A stretch of DNA of 64,000 bases from Spirosoma foliorum (GCF_014117325.1 NZ_CP059732.1:248001-312000), one strand, 5' to 3'; numbered from the stretch's first letter, positions 34,110 to 43,454 are shown. The notes: generated from the sequence alone by a model not told the origin. Translations and numbers: made by a program.

Positions 34110-34415
34110 ATGAAAAAGCCCATCACTGATGAAGTCCAAGCGCTCAAACAAAAACTAGCTGATACCGAAGCGGCTTTGAAACAAGAGCGGTTAAAGAATC
34201 AGGCCTTAACGACTGTTATTGAGCTGGCCGAGCAGCAGTTCAACTTGCCAATTCGAAAAAAGTCTGCGGGGCCGCCCGTGCGGTTCCAAACAGTGAGTTA
34301 TCTGCATCTGCACCATCCATTGGTGAGTATGCAGACGCTCTGCGGGCTGTTTGGGAAGAGCCGCCAGGCTTGGTATGATGACCGGGGCGCCGGAGCGACA
34401 GAAACGAAAGGATAA
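34110..34415 (+). pseudogene. IS3 OrfA leucine zipper joined to OrfB N-terminus, broken
   Basis: From the ATG at 34110: MKKPITDEVQALKQKLADTE and a leucine-zipper coiled coil to about IRKKS, ending in an in-phase A AAA AAG heptamer (34256-34262), the standard IS3 -1 frameshift signal. The second GC-rich unit follows (read as AGPPVRF), then OrfB-like sequence (VSYLHLHHPLVSMQTLCGLF...RQAWYD) and a stop after a third GC-rich insertion. Because of the insertions OrfB no longer lies in the -1 frame. Confidence 0.78.
34265..34285 (+). repeat. GC-rich repeat unit B inside the IS
   Basis: Identical over 21 bp to unit A. It lies three bases after the A AAA AAG frameshift heptamer of the element. Confidence 0.85.
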
Positions 34416-35238
34416 GGGAGATCTTCAAGGAGCGATATTGCTGGCTGAAGTCCGTCGGTTACGAGTGAACTTGCCGTCGGTTGGTACTGAAATATTGCAT
34501 CATCAATTGGCGGACTTTCGTCAGCAGCATGGGATTAAAATTGGGCGAGATAAATTTAATAAGTTCCTGAAAAAGAACGCATTACTGGTCAGGAGAAAAA
34601 CACGGCGGGCAAGAACTACTTGGTCCGATCATCCCTTCCGAAAATATCCAAATCTGACAAAGGGGAAAAAAATAGTGGCGCCGAATCGATTGTGGGTCAG
34701 CGATATTACTTGTGTGCCGCTCCATTATGGGTTCGCTTATCTGAGTTTGATTACGGATGCCTACTCTCGAAAGATTGTGGGCTGGAAGCTCCATCGTTCC
34801 TTAGAAATGGAGGGGCCGTTGGCTGCTCTAAAAATGGCCTTGAATGCCAATAAAGTTAGTAATGATCTCATCCATCACTCGGATCGGGGCGTTCAATATT
34901 GCTGTCGTGAGTATACCGGTCTATTATGCAAAGCCAAGATTGCCATTAGTATGACTGAGCAGGGCGACCCTTATGAGAATGCTTTAGCCGAGCGGATGAA
35001 TCGAACGATTAAAGAGGAGATGCTGCTGAATCGGAGCTTTGTCAATTACGAAGCCGCTCAGGAGGCAATCCGACGAGCCATTGATAACTACAATCGGTTG
35101 CGACCGCACCGTAGTTGCAATTATTACACCCCTCAACAAGCCCATCAGATGCAGGGTGAGTTAACAAAAAAATGGCGAGTTCGAAAGCGCCCCCAGTCGG
35201 AAAAAGTACAGCCTGAGGAAACGAAGGTTGTCGCTTAA
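34351..35238 (+). pseudogene. IS3 OrfB transposase core, DDE intact but displaced in frame
   Basis: 295 codons from a chance ATG at 34351; native sequence resumes at about residue 15 (ERQKRKDKGDLQGAILLAEV). The rve integrase core has D118 in LWVSDITCV, D178 in HHSDRGVQY and E214 in NALAERMNR, with the classic 35-residue spacing between the last two, followed by NYNRLRPHRSCNYYTPQQAH. The catalytic core is complete, but the upstream part of the protein lies in other frames. Whether this fragment alone is active is doubtful. Confidence 0.85.
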
Positions 35239-35278
35239 AATGAGTGTAAAATCTGTCAAGTAAAACTAGGGTAATACA

Positions 35279-35338
35279 CCAATTTGTTCTCGATCATAAC
35301 TTTACACGGTTAGTGTCAAGCTATTTCAGAGGAATACA
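35279..35338 (-). repeat. Right terminal inverted repeat of the IS (60 bp)
   Basis: Perfect reverse complement of 33837-33896, ending GGAATACA. Lies 40 bp after the orfB stop. Confidence 0.9.
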
Positions 35339-35452
35339 CTTGAGCACACACCGATTTATCGTGGCTTTACTGATACCATACTTTTTCTCCAGTTGCAGGT
35401 AGGTACACCCACCCAGCAAGTATTCTCGTACTGCTTTTTGTCGTTTGTTCAT
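35321..35452 (-). pseudogene. Truncated transposase OrfA (HTH only)
   Basis: 43 codons: MNKRQKAVREYLLGG, then a helix-turn-helix (TYLQLEKKYGISKATINRCV). The last five codons (CIPLK) and the stop come from the adjacent IS3 terminal repeat. The HTH resembles the N-terminus of IS3-type OrfA proteins. Confidence 0.6.
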
Positions 35453-35496
35453 TTTACAGCTCAGTTAAGGGTGTAAACCTATTTTAGGACATGACA
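35339..35496 (-). mobile_element. Remnant of a second insertion sequence, cut by the first
   Basis: On the minus strand the sequence begins TGTCATGTCCTAAAATAGGT at 35496, which looks like a TG-type IS end, and continues into a transposase start (35452) that stops abruptly at the edge of the IS3 element at 35338. The remainder of this second element is not found on the left side of the insertion. Confidence 0.6.
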
Positions 35497-35968
35497 TCAT
35501 CTATCAACTGAGTTTGTGAGACATATTGATGGCGATCAAATGACGGATTTTACGCAGAGCTGCTTATGCGGATAGTCAGCCCTGCGAAATGGCAAAAAAA
35601 CCGATTTATAGTGTACTGGACTGACACGTACCCCGCTATAGCACTCAAAATTTGATTTCGACAACTAGGTATGGCATGTCGGCTTGCTCTTTACTGGCTG
35701 GGCTCCCTTATTCTACTGGGTAAACCTTTTCGATGACACATTTCGTGAGAACGTTGATGCCTCGTCAGCGGCTATGCCCCAGAGATCTGAGTTGAAGTTC
35801 TATTTTGGGTCTATTGTGTTGATAATCAGTGGGTAAGATGTCGAGAGGGTCGATATGATCTATTTTGCCAAAGTACTAGTTAAATTACTCACTTTAGTTG
35901 CTTTCCTGATGAAAGAAGTTAAAACTGTATAAATAGGATTTGTTTCCGCCCCCAAACGAATAGCACTA
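35497..35968. other. 472 bp without recognisable genes
   Basis: Between the IS remnant and the dehydrogenase gene I find no open frame with family similarity and no strong hairpin. It may be decayed sequence linked to the insertion; the promoter of the next gene should be here but is not evident. Confidence 0.5.
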
Positions 35969-38600
35969 ATGTTGAGAATTTCATTGAGTCTGGTTTATGT
36001 TGTGCTGGCCCTGATTGGCTTTGTTGAAAAATTAGGTAATTCTGAACCCCAAGCAACTCGCCGACCCAGATTACTGGCAGATGGCCCTGCCGATATTCGA
36101 CTTACTAACTTCGCAGGCCCCGATCTTACCCCAAGTCCTGCCTGTCTGGCAGTTGCTCCAACCGGCGAGGTTTTCGTGGGTGTTGATATGATTGGATCGC
36201 TGGGGAAAGAACCTGGTAAGGGCTACGTTATCAAGCTCGTTGACAAGGATAACGACGGGAAGGTAGATCAGCATACCAAATTTGCTATGGTCGATAACCC
36301 TCGCGGTATTATCGCTCTTCGTGATCAGGTTTTTGTTCTGCACACGACGTTCTCGAAAGAAACCGGCAAAGCCAGCAATATGGATCTGGTTGTATTCGAA
36401 GACGCCAATCAGGACGGTGTTGCCGATGGACCTTCTAAACCACTCGTTCAAAACCTAAGTAACCCTAACTTCCTACAGAGCCGGGGAACGGACCACGCAA
36501 CGAACGGTATTCGGATGGGTATTGACGGGTGGATTTACATTGCCGTTGGTGATTTTGGTTTCCACGATGCCGTTGATCGCAGTGGTAAAAAATTGACGAT
36601 GCTTGGTGGTGGCATTGTTCGGGTACGGCCCGATGGTACCGAAATGGAGATTTTCTCGCACGGGATGCGCAACATTTACGACGTCGCCATTGATCCGTAC
36701 ATGAATATTTTCACGCGGGATAACACCAACGATGGGGGTGGCTGGAACATTCGGTTTAGCCATCAGATTCAATCGGGTGAGTACGGCTATCCCGTTTTGT
36801 TTAAGCACTTTACCGACGAAATTATTCCCGCGCTGGTCGATGTAGGTGGCGGTTCGGGTACGGGATCGTTGTTTATGGATGACGCCAGTTGGCCAGACAA
36901 ATACAACCATGTGCCCATGATGGCCGACTGGGGGCGTAGTCAGTTGTACATTCACCGGGTTACGCCCGATGGGCCAAGCTACACCCAAAAGGAAGAGGAG
37001 TTTATCAAGTTGCCTCAGATTACGGATGTCGACATTCGATGCGTCAGGACGTATGTATCTGGCTGCCTGGGATGGCGCGGGCTATTCGGGTAGTCCATCT
37101 AAAGGATATGTGATGCGGGCTGTTCCGGCCGATTGGACCTATAAAGCGTTTCCTTCACTCAAAAAGGCGTCGGTAAAAGAACTGACGAACTACCTGAAAT
37201 CGGGGAGTGCTGCAGCCCGTCAGTATGCTCAGCAGGAATTGCTGGCTCGCCCTGCCGATAAAATTACTAAAGCGGTCTGGAAACTAGCCGCTGACAAAAG
37301 TGCTCCGTTATATGCCCGAATCGCTGCGATGTACACCTATGCGCAGGCTGTGGGCGAAGCGGGAATTACTAACCTAGTTAAACTGACCGAAGATCCTGAA
37401 TTCAGAGAATACGCCTTACGCGCGCTCAGCGACCGAATGCCATACATCAAATCAGTTCCGGTTGAACCATTCATGCAGGCGTTGAAAGACCCATCAGATC
37501 GTGTTCGGCTAGCAGCTATGATTGGTTTAGGGCGGCTTGGTAAGGTAGAAGCGGCACCTGCGCTGTTACAAGTTGCAGTTCCGGCTTCATTTGTTGAACC
37601 CGCTAAAGGGACAGAAGGTCCACATGCCACACCTAATTCGGCTCTTGTACCTGCCCATATTGCTGTTCGAACCTTGGTGAAATTGAACGCTGTAGATGCC
37701 TGCCTAAGCGCCATCGGAACGGGAAATTCTACCCTTGCACTCTGGGCATTGCGCTACATGCACAACCCGAAAGCAGTAGACGGCTTGATTGCCGCCTATC
37801 AGCGTACTACTGATGCCACCTTGAAAAAACAGATATTGGTTACGTTGGCACGTCTGTACAAAAAAGAAGCTGATTACGACGGCTCCTGGTGGTGGGGAAC
37901 GCGCCCTGACACGCACGGGCCTTACTATAAAGGCGTTACCTGGGAATCCTCGCCAGCCATCGAAAAACTATTGAAATCAGAATGGGCGAAAGCCGATGCC
38001 AGCGGAAAGCCGTTTTTTATTGATCTGAACAGCCGCCTTCGAATGGATATTCCTGAATTTGGGGTTGAGGAAGTTGTTGCGACCAAAGAAGAACCCAAAG
38101 TTGATCTGGAGAAAATCAGAAACCAGAAAGGCCAGATTGGTAAATCGTCTATCGAGGATATCATGTTAGCGATGGCCAAAATTCCCGGCGATCCCGTAAA
38201 AGGAAAAGCGCTCTTCACCCAACAGGGTTGTATTGCCTGTCATAGCATCACGAAAGGCGAAACCATGAAAGGTCCGTTTATGGGACAGATTGGATCGATC
38301 ATGAACCGTGAGCAGATTGCCGAGTCGATTCTGAAACCCAACGCGTCTATCTCGCAGGGTTTCGCTACGGTGTTCGTTACGGCCAAAGGCAACAAGAGCT
38401 ACACCGGTTTCATTACCGAGGAGTCGGCAAGCAGAGTCGTTCTGCGGAACATTGTCGGCGAAGTATATACCATCAAAGCCAGTGATATTTTATCACGCAA
38501 AGAGATGGAAACGTCCATGATGCCCGACGGTCTGGCCAATGCGCTGTCGTACGAAGAATTTGCCTCGCTGATCACCTTCCTGTCGCAACAGAAGAAGTAG
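35969..38600 (+). pseudogene. Sugar-dehydrogenase-like propeller / HEAT / cytochrome c protein with a one-base frameshift
   Basis: Read as one gene this encodes about 876 residues: N-terminal hydrophobic signal (MLRISLSLVYVVLALIGFVE), a PQQ-type sugar/sorbosone dehydrogenase propeller with calcium-loop-like segments (DKDNDGKVDQ, DANQDGVADG), HEAT-type helical repeats (about 390-640) and a C-terminal cytochrome c domain with CIACH at 38229-38243. The frame breaks near 37037. Removing one C in GACATTCGATGC restores ITDVDIDASGRMYLAAWDG. Related PVC-type haem-binding proteins are periplasmic oxidoreductases. Either a recent inactivation or an assembly error; both halves otherwise look intact. Confidence 0.83.
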
Positions 38601-38718
38601 GACGGGTTTATCTCCGTGGTGTCAGCTACTAATAGCTACAGTATATATTTATCTTTTGCGCATGTTCGAAACTCCGATAGGAGTGGCCTGTTAATAGAAA
38701 ACAGAAGATTCGACATAA

Positions 38719-38780
38719 CCCCAAGCGCCGTAGGTGCGACCGATATATCAATAATTAGGTCGCACCTACGGCGCTTGGGG
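38719..38780. repeat. 23-bp perfect palindrome
   Basis: Arms 38719-38741 and 38758-38780 are perfect reverse complements around a 16-base loop; arm contains AAGCGCCGTAGGTGCGACC. It lies in the 369-bp gap between two plus-strand genes, which otherwise holds nothing recognisable. Confidence 0.85.
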
Positions 38781-38969
38781 CTTTTAGTTAGCGACATACC
38801 TATTGACAGGACGCCCTTACCGGGCTGATTAGACTATGCCAGAGATGAATAGCTGACACTGAGAGGTTTTAAGAACACGAAACCACACCAATGGTAGCCA
38901 CAGTGATCAATTAGGAAATGTGTTGGTTTTCGTTACTTTTATAACTGCCATTCTCTTTTTCGCCAACTC

Positions 38970-40220
38970 ATGAAACACCTTGCCTTGCTCCTTGTTCTTG
39001 CTGCGTTTCCATTAGTTGCTCAGGCACAACCTGACAATCGAATTGTTATTGGCAAAATAGATAGTGTTCAGTCGAAAATACTGAACGAGAAACGGAAGAT
39101 CTGGGTGCATATTCCTGATAGTGGACCTGATGGTTTGTATAGCAAAAAGCGCTATCCGGTTGTTTACCTGTTAGATGGTGATGGCCATTTTTCGTCGGTA
39201 GTGGGCATGATTGAACAACTGAGTTCGGTGAATGGCAATACGGTCTGCCCCGAAATGATCGTGGTTGCTATTCCAAACACCGACCGAACACGGGATCTGA
39301 CGCCAACACGCGTAGAGAGCGACCTGCCTTTTATGGATCGTAATTTCTCGAAAAATTCGGGCGGGGGTGAAAAGTTTCTGTCGTTTATCGAAAAAGAACT
39401 GATGCCACACATTGACTCGTTGTACCCGACGCAACCATACAAAATGCTCATCGGCCATTCGTTTGGTGGTTTGACAGTTATGCAGGCGCTCACGAAGCAC
39501 ACGAATCTATTTAATGCGTATGTTGCGATTGACCCAAGCATGTGGTACGATAAACGACGATTTCTGGCTGAAACAAAGAAAGAGTTAACCAATAAAAAGT
39601 ACGCCGGAATTCCGTTGTATGTGGGTATTGCCAACACGATGAATGAAGGCATGACGCTCTCGAAGTTGCCCAAAGATACAAGTGCCAGTACTCTTCATAT
39701 TCGCTCTATTTTCGACCTGGACCGTCATCTGAAAGCGAATAATCAAAACGGCCTGCACTACCAAAGCAAATACTACGAGAACGATACCCACGGCTCGGTT
39801 CCACTCATTACCGAGTACGATGCCCTGCATTTTATTTTCAAAGACTACAATCTGAAACTAACCCAAAAAGACTTCACCGATACAACGACTGCGCTGGCCG
39901 ATAAATACGAAAAGCATTTTGCTACTGTGTCGAAGCAATTGGGCTATAAAGTGAGTCCTGATGAAAATAGAATAAATAGCCTTGGTTATCAGGCGTTAGC
40001 GGGCAAGCATTTCAAAACAGCCGAACGATTTTTTAAGCTCAACGTGGCTAATTATCCCGACAGCTATAATGTGTATGATTCCTACGGCGATTACTTTATT
40101 GCGAAGAAAGACACGACCAATGCCATCGTTCAGCTAAAAAAAGCCCTGTCGCTGAAGGAAAACCCCGAATCGCGACAAAAACTGGATGCCTTGCAAGGGA
40201 GTAAAAATGAACGGCGATAA
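38970..40220 (+). CDS. Secreted esterase (IroE/EsteraseD-like) with C-terminal TPR-like region
   Basis: 416 residues with signal peptide (MKHLALLLVLAAFPLVAQAQ). Residues 25-290 form an alpha/beta hydrolase of the enterochelin-esterase/S-formylglutathione-hydrolase superfamily: RKIWVHIPD, YPVVYLLDGDGHFSSV, nucleophile elbow MLIGHSFGGLTVMQ, AIDPSMWYD and a likely catalytic His in YENDTHGSVPL. The C-terminal 100 residues are helical with a TPR-like pattern (AERFFKLNVANYPDSYNVYD). Secreted or periplasmic; substrate unknown. Confidence 0.88.
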   Translation: MKHLALLLVLAAFPLVAQAQPDNRIVIGKIDSVQSKILNEKRKIWVHIPDSGPDGLYSKKRYPVVYLLDGDGHFSSVVGMIEQLSSVNGNTVCPEMIVVAIPNTDRTRDLTPTRVESDLPFMDRNFSKNSGGGEKFLSFIEKELMPHIDSLYPTQPYKMLIGHSFGGLTVMQALTKHTNLFNAYVAIDPSMWYDKRRFLAETKKELTNKKYAGIPLYVGIANTMNEGMTLSKLPKDTSASTLHIRSIFDLDRHLKANNQNGLHYQSKYYENDTHGSVPLITEYDALHFIFKDYNLKLTQKDFTDTTTALADKYEKHFATVSKQLGYKVSPDENRINSLGYQALAGKHFKTAERFFKLNVANYPDSYNVYDSYGDYFIAKKDTTNAIVQLKKALSLKENPESRQKLDALQGSKNERR

Positions 40221-40329
40221 GCCAACTGGGTTCAACATTACCACGCCCAGGGGGCAGTTTAAGGCGACGCTGAAGAAGCAGGTAATGGTGGTTATAAACC
40301 TAGCAGGTTTCAAAAAATTTATAGGCTTA

Positions 40330-42012
40330 CTATCTCGCCACTTGAATTATCGGCAAATAAACCTGAAACGTAGAGCCTTCGCCGGGTTGACTGGTAGCCG
40401 TAATCGCACCCCCGTGATTGTTGGCTACTTTTTGGCAAATGGCCAGACCGACGCCCGTACCCTCAAACTCATTTTTGCCGTGTAGGCGCTGAAAAACCTG
40501 AAAAATACGGTCCAGGTATTTTTCGTCAAAACCAATTCCATTATCACGAACCTCAATTCGGTGATAGAGCGACGATTGGCGTGCTGGCTTAATAGTGTCG
40601 GGTAAATCGGCAGAGGCTATCTCCTGCGACTGAATATGAATTTGAGGAGGTACATCCTGCTGATGAAACTTAAGCGCATTGCTCAGCAAGTTTTGGAACA
40701 ACTGGCCAAGCTGCGAGGCTTCTCCTTCAATGATCGGGAGAGTATGTATATGAATTTGCGCCTGCGTTTCCTCGATGGGTAAAGACAAATTCTCCAGACA
40801 GTTGTTAATCAGTGCTGTAAGTGCCACTGGAACTGGTGCTTCGCGACGGGTCGACAGGCGGGAAAAACTCAACAAATCTTTGATCAGTACCGACATCCGG
40901 TTGGCCGCCGACTGCATCCGACCCAGATACGTTCGTGAATCACCTGATAGTTCATTGTTTCGAGTCTGGAGCAGATCGCCAAATTGCTGGATTTTGCGTA
41001 GGGGCTCCTGCAAATCATGACTGGCAATGTAGGCAAACTGACTTAAATCTTCATTGCTCCGGTTCAGTTCGCGTACTGTTGACTCTAGTTCGCGTTGCGA
41101 TTGTTCCAGTTTTTCTTTTGCCTGAGCTAGCTCTTCGTTTTGTCGAAGTGTCTGTGTAACAAGTGTCTGTGCGTGGATGTTCACCACAAAGCCCGTCCAG
41201 GCGGCTACTTTTTCAACATCGCTTTTTACGGGTTGGGCGGTGAACAGATGCCATAAATAGGTTTGGGTGGCTGCGTCGCGCAATCGACACTCATACTGAA
41301 ACGGCAAATAGTTGGCGGCTTGTTTATTCCACAATGCCCAGAAACCCTCGTAATCGCTGGGATGGATGATTTTTGCCCATTTGGTCTGATTAATGGCCTG
41401 GAGGGTGTGACCGGTAAGTTCTGTGAGCCAGGAATTGGTATACAGTAACTGCCCTGCCTGATTCGCTGTAAAAATGAGCAGGGGTAATGAGTTGGTTACC
41501 CGTTGGTAGTGCTGCTCACTGGCTTGTAATCGTAAGGCAAGCTCCTGTAGCTGCTCGTTTTTTCGCTTGATTTCGTCATAAGCCGAAAGGGAGTGATTGA
41601 CATCGAATTGGGCCCGCCAATAATCGATCTGTTCAGGACTTGGTTTTCGGGAAGTGGGCAGGCTATAGTACAGGATGATTTTCCCACCTTTTCCCGTGTT
41701 GGTGATCTCCATTTTCTCGACTAGTCGTTGCGCATAGAGCAACCCCTGATTGAGTGGATTTGCCACGGGAAGGTTCTTGTCTTCGATAACCGCCACTAAA
41801 AACTGTTTGCCTCGAAGCCGATCAGTGCTGAGCGACAGCAGCGGGCCGGTACCCTGCTCAATGGCATAACGGGCTACCTCTGATACAGCCGTAGCAAAGG
41901 TAGTTTGGGAGGCCAGCGACAAACCAACCAATTCGGCCAGTTTCATAGCCCGTTTATGGGCCAGAATCAGGTCCATCTCGTTGTCGAGCGAAATCTTAAT
42001 TAGTTCCTCCAT
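40330..42012 (-). CDS. Hybrid sensor: anti-sigma-like ATPase domain, PAS and histidine kinase
   Basis: 560 residues from the ATG at 42012; an upstream TTG would deepen the overlap with the preceding gene. Residues 1-125 resemble an RsbT/RsbW-type ATPase domain (ISLDNEMDLILAHKRAMKLAELVGLSLASQTTFATAVSEVARYA), though its nucleotide motifs are degenerate. A coiled region leads to a PAS domain (about 170-285), a second coiled coil and a HisKA domain with FAYIASHDLQEPLRKI, then a full HATPase with NLLSNALKF, DNGIGFDEKY and GTGVGLAICQKVA. No membrane segment. As the last gene of the rsbRST operon it is a plausible output of partner switching, feeding into phosphorelay; no response regulator gene is adjacent. 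Confidence 0.85.
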   Translation of the reverse strand: MEELIKISLDNEMDLILAHKRAMKLAELVGLSLASQTTFATAVSEVARYAIEQGTGPLLSLSTDRLRGKQFLVAVIEDKNLPVANPLNQGLLYAQRLVEKMEITNTGKGGKIILYYSLPTSRKPSPEQIDYWRAQFDVNHSLSAYDEIKRKNEQLQELALRLQASEQHYQRVTNSLPLLIFTANQAGQLLYTNSWLTELTGHTLQAINQTKWAKIIHPSDYEGFWALWNKQAANYLPFQYECRLRDAATQTYLWHLFTAQPVKSDVEKVAAWTGFVVNIHAQTLVTQTLRQNEELAQAKEKLEQSQRELESTVRELNRSNEDLSQFAYIASHDLQEPLRKIQQFGDLLQTRNNELSGDSRTYLGRMQSAANRMSVLIKDLLSFSRLSTRREAPVPVALTALINNCLENLSLPIEETQAQIHIHTLPIIEGEASQLGQLFQNLLSNALKFHQQDVPPQIHIQSQEIASADLPDTIKPARQSSLYHRIEVRDNGIGFDEKYLDRIFQVFQRLHGKNEFEGTGVGLAICQKVANNHGGAITATSQPGEGSTFQVYLPIIQVAR

Positions 42013-43036
42013 GATCTCCGTGAGCACGCCCAACAACTAAGGATGTATCGTCCGTTTGCCGGGAATAATCTTTGTATAAAGCTGCGGCCAAAATAGTCAA
42101 ATCATACCGATGAATTAGCGGATATTTGGTGTGATCCCAGCGCGATTGTAACCCATCTGAACACATAATGAGTAATTGCCCTCGTTCGAAAGGCAGCATA
42201 TGATCGTTCATGGTGGCAGGCAGATTCATCCCAATAATTCCGTTGTAAGACAGGAAGTTTTTGGAAGAAGTTACCCCGCTGAGCCGGGTTGAAATATTAC
42301 CCACACCACACCAGTTCCATTGCTGAGTTGCCACATCATAAACAATTACAGAACCAACTAATCCGCGGGTTTTTGTAACCGAACGATGCATCGACCGCAG
42401 AATATCGACCGGGCGATGATCCGGACAATGACGAAACGAGTTGATTGCAGTCTGCACAGCCAGGTGAGCTTCCGGGCCGTGCCCCAAACCATCTCCCAGA
42501 AATAGCTTGATATGGCCTGGTGTCATTTTCAGATAACAACCATCGCCACACATAGTTTCGCCGGGTTTAGCAACCAGTAAGGAACGGAACTCAAACCCAG
42601 ACGATCGTTCGCTTATAAGTGCAGCCGCTGGATTGAGAAATATCCGGGCTAACAGGATTGTTCCCCATCCTTTTATCGAGTAAATCTGCGTCTGATCGGC
42701 TAATCGATTGATGGTTCCCAGGCCATGTCCCAGCGTACTTGTAGTGGAAACGCCATCCTTTGTCATTTTAGCGGTATCAGCCATTCCGGGACCGTTATCA
42801 ATACTAATCAATTCAATTCCCGACTGATTGGTTGATTGAAAATGACGCACGAGGATGTCGCCCCCGCCTGCATGTTTGATTAGATTCGTAGCCATTTCGG
42901 CCACAATCAGGTCGATTTCACTAAGACGTTGGTGCTGAAAACCAGCCTGTACCGCTAGTTGATTTATTCCTTTCTTGAGTAGAGCCAAATAACTCCGATC
43001 GGGTGCCTGAAAGCGTACATGTACGGAGTTATCCAT
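41996..43036 (-). CDS. Fusion of RsbT/RsbW-like ATPase and RsbX/SpoIIE-type PP2C phosphatase
   Basis: 346 residues. The N-terminal 135 residues are a GHKL kinase-like domain (LIVAEMATNLIKHAGGG, ISIDNGPGM, TLGHGLGTINRLAD). The rest is a PP2C-type serine/threonine phosphatase like RsbX (CGDGCYLKM, LFLGDGLGHGPEAHLA, LIMCSDGLQSRW, QTDDTSLVVGR). In stressosome systems RsbX dephosphorylates RsbR and RsbS to reset the complex; the added ATPase domain suggests it also binds a STAS partner. It overlaps rsbT by 8 bp and the following kinase gene by 17 bp, so translation is coupled. Confidence 0.87.
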   Translation of the reverse strand: MDNSVHVRFQAPDRSYLALLKKGINQLAVQAGFQHQRLSEIDLIVAEMATNLIKHAGGGDILVRHFQSTNQSGIELISIDNGPGMADTAKMTKDGVSTTSTLGHGLGTINRLADQTQIYSIKGWGTILLARIFLNPAAALISERSSGFEFRSLLVAKPGETMCGDGCYLKMTPGHIKLFLGDGLGHGPEAHLAVQTAINSFRHCPDHRPVDILRSMHRSVTKTRGLVGSVIVYDVATQQWNWCGVGNISTRLSGVTSSKNFLSYNGIIGMNLPATMNDHMLPFERGQLLIMCSDGLQSRWDHTKYPLIHRYDLTILAAALYKDYSRQTDDTSLVVGRAHGDHGGTN

Positions 43037-43454
43037 TTTTCCATTTTAAAATGGTAATTGTTGTTCCCTGACCAACGGTACTTTTAATGTCAAATTCGTT
43101 GACCAGGCGTTTGGTGCCCGGCAAGCCTAAACCCAGGCTTTTGCCAGTAGAAAATCCATCCTGCATAGCCAGATTAATATCGGCGATACCAGGGCCTTTA
43201 TCTATAAATGTCAGGCGCACACCCGATTCGCGTCCTTTACTAACGGCTTCGATCAATACTTCTCCACCGTTGCCGTAGCGAAGCATGTTCCGCAATAACT
43301 CACTGGCTGCCGTAATGAGCTTCGTTTGGTTAACGAGGCCCATCCCGATCTTAATCGCTACCTCCTTAACCCGATTGCGGCATGGAACAACGTCCTGCTC
43401 GCGGGTAATGGTCATACTGTCTTTATTCAGTATCGTCAGCGTCGTCGTCATCAT
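43029..43454 (-). CDS. rsbT: RsbT-like serine kinase / switch protein
   Basis: 141 residues from the first ATG, which overlaps rsbS by 32 bp; an ATG at 43415 would start 7 bp after rsbS and is also plausible. Single GHKL domain: REQDVVPCRNRVKEVAIKIG, SELLRNMLRYGNGG (N-box), FIDKGPGIADINLAMQDGFST, KSLGLGLPGTKRL. This matches RsbT closely, including the DGFST segment. RsbT phosphorylates RsbR and RsbS in the stressosome, leaves it and activates a downstream partner. Confidence 0.9.
   Translation of the reverse strand: MMTTTLTILNKDSMTITREQDVVPCRNRVKEVAIKIGMGLVNQTKLITAASELLRNMLRYGNGGEVLIEAVSKGRESGVRLTFIDKGPGIADINLAMQDGFSTGKSLGLGLPGTKRLVNEFDIKSTVGQGTTITILKWKNG

Larger units (their letters stand above)
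33837..35338 (+). mobile_element. IS3-family insertion sequence with broken orfA/orfB
   Basis: About 1.5 kb bounded by 60-bp perfect inverted repeats with TG...CA ends. It encodes an IS3-type HTH and leucine-zipper OrfA and a DDE OrfB, but the reading frame is divided into three segments, each one frame further on, at GC-rich insertions (34061-34081, 34265-34285 and about 34384-34396). The expected 3-bp target duplication is absent (AAC on the left, CTT on the right). Identical ends suggest recent movement, possibly with transposase supplied in trans. Confidence 0.88.

Noticed and set aside
34061..34285. Interpretation of the two GC-rich units as a CRISPR or tandem array
   Set aside because: Only two exact copies about 200 bp apart with coding sequence between; no regular spacing.
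33834..35341. Target-site duplication of the IS3 element
   Set aside because: The 3 bp on either side (AAC and CTT) do not match, nor do longer stretches.
40186..40485. Open frame between the esterase and the histidine kinase gene, plus strand
   Set aside because: It mostly overlaps the kinase C-terminus in antisense and has no recognisable features.
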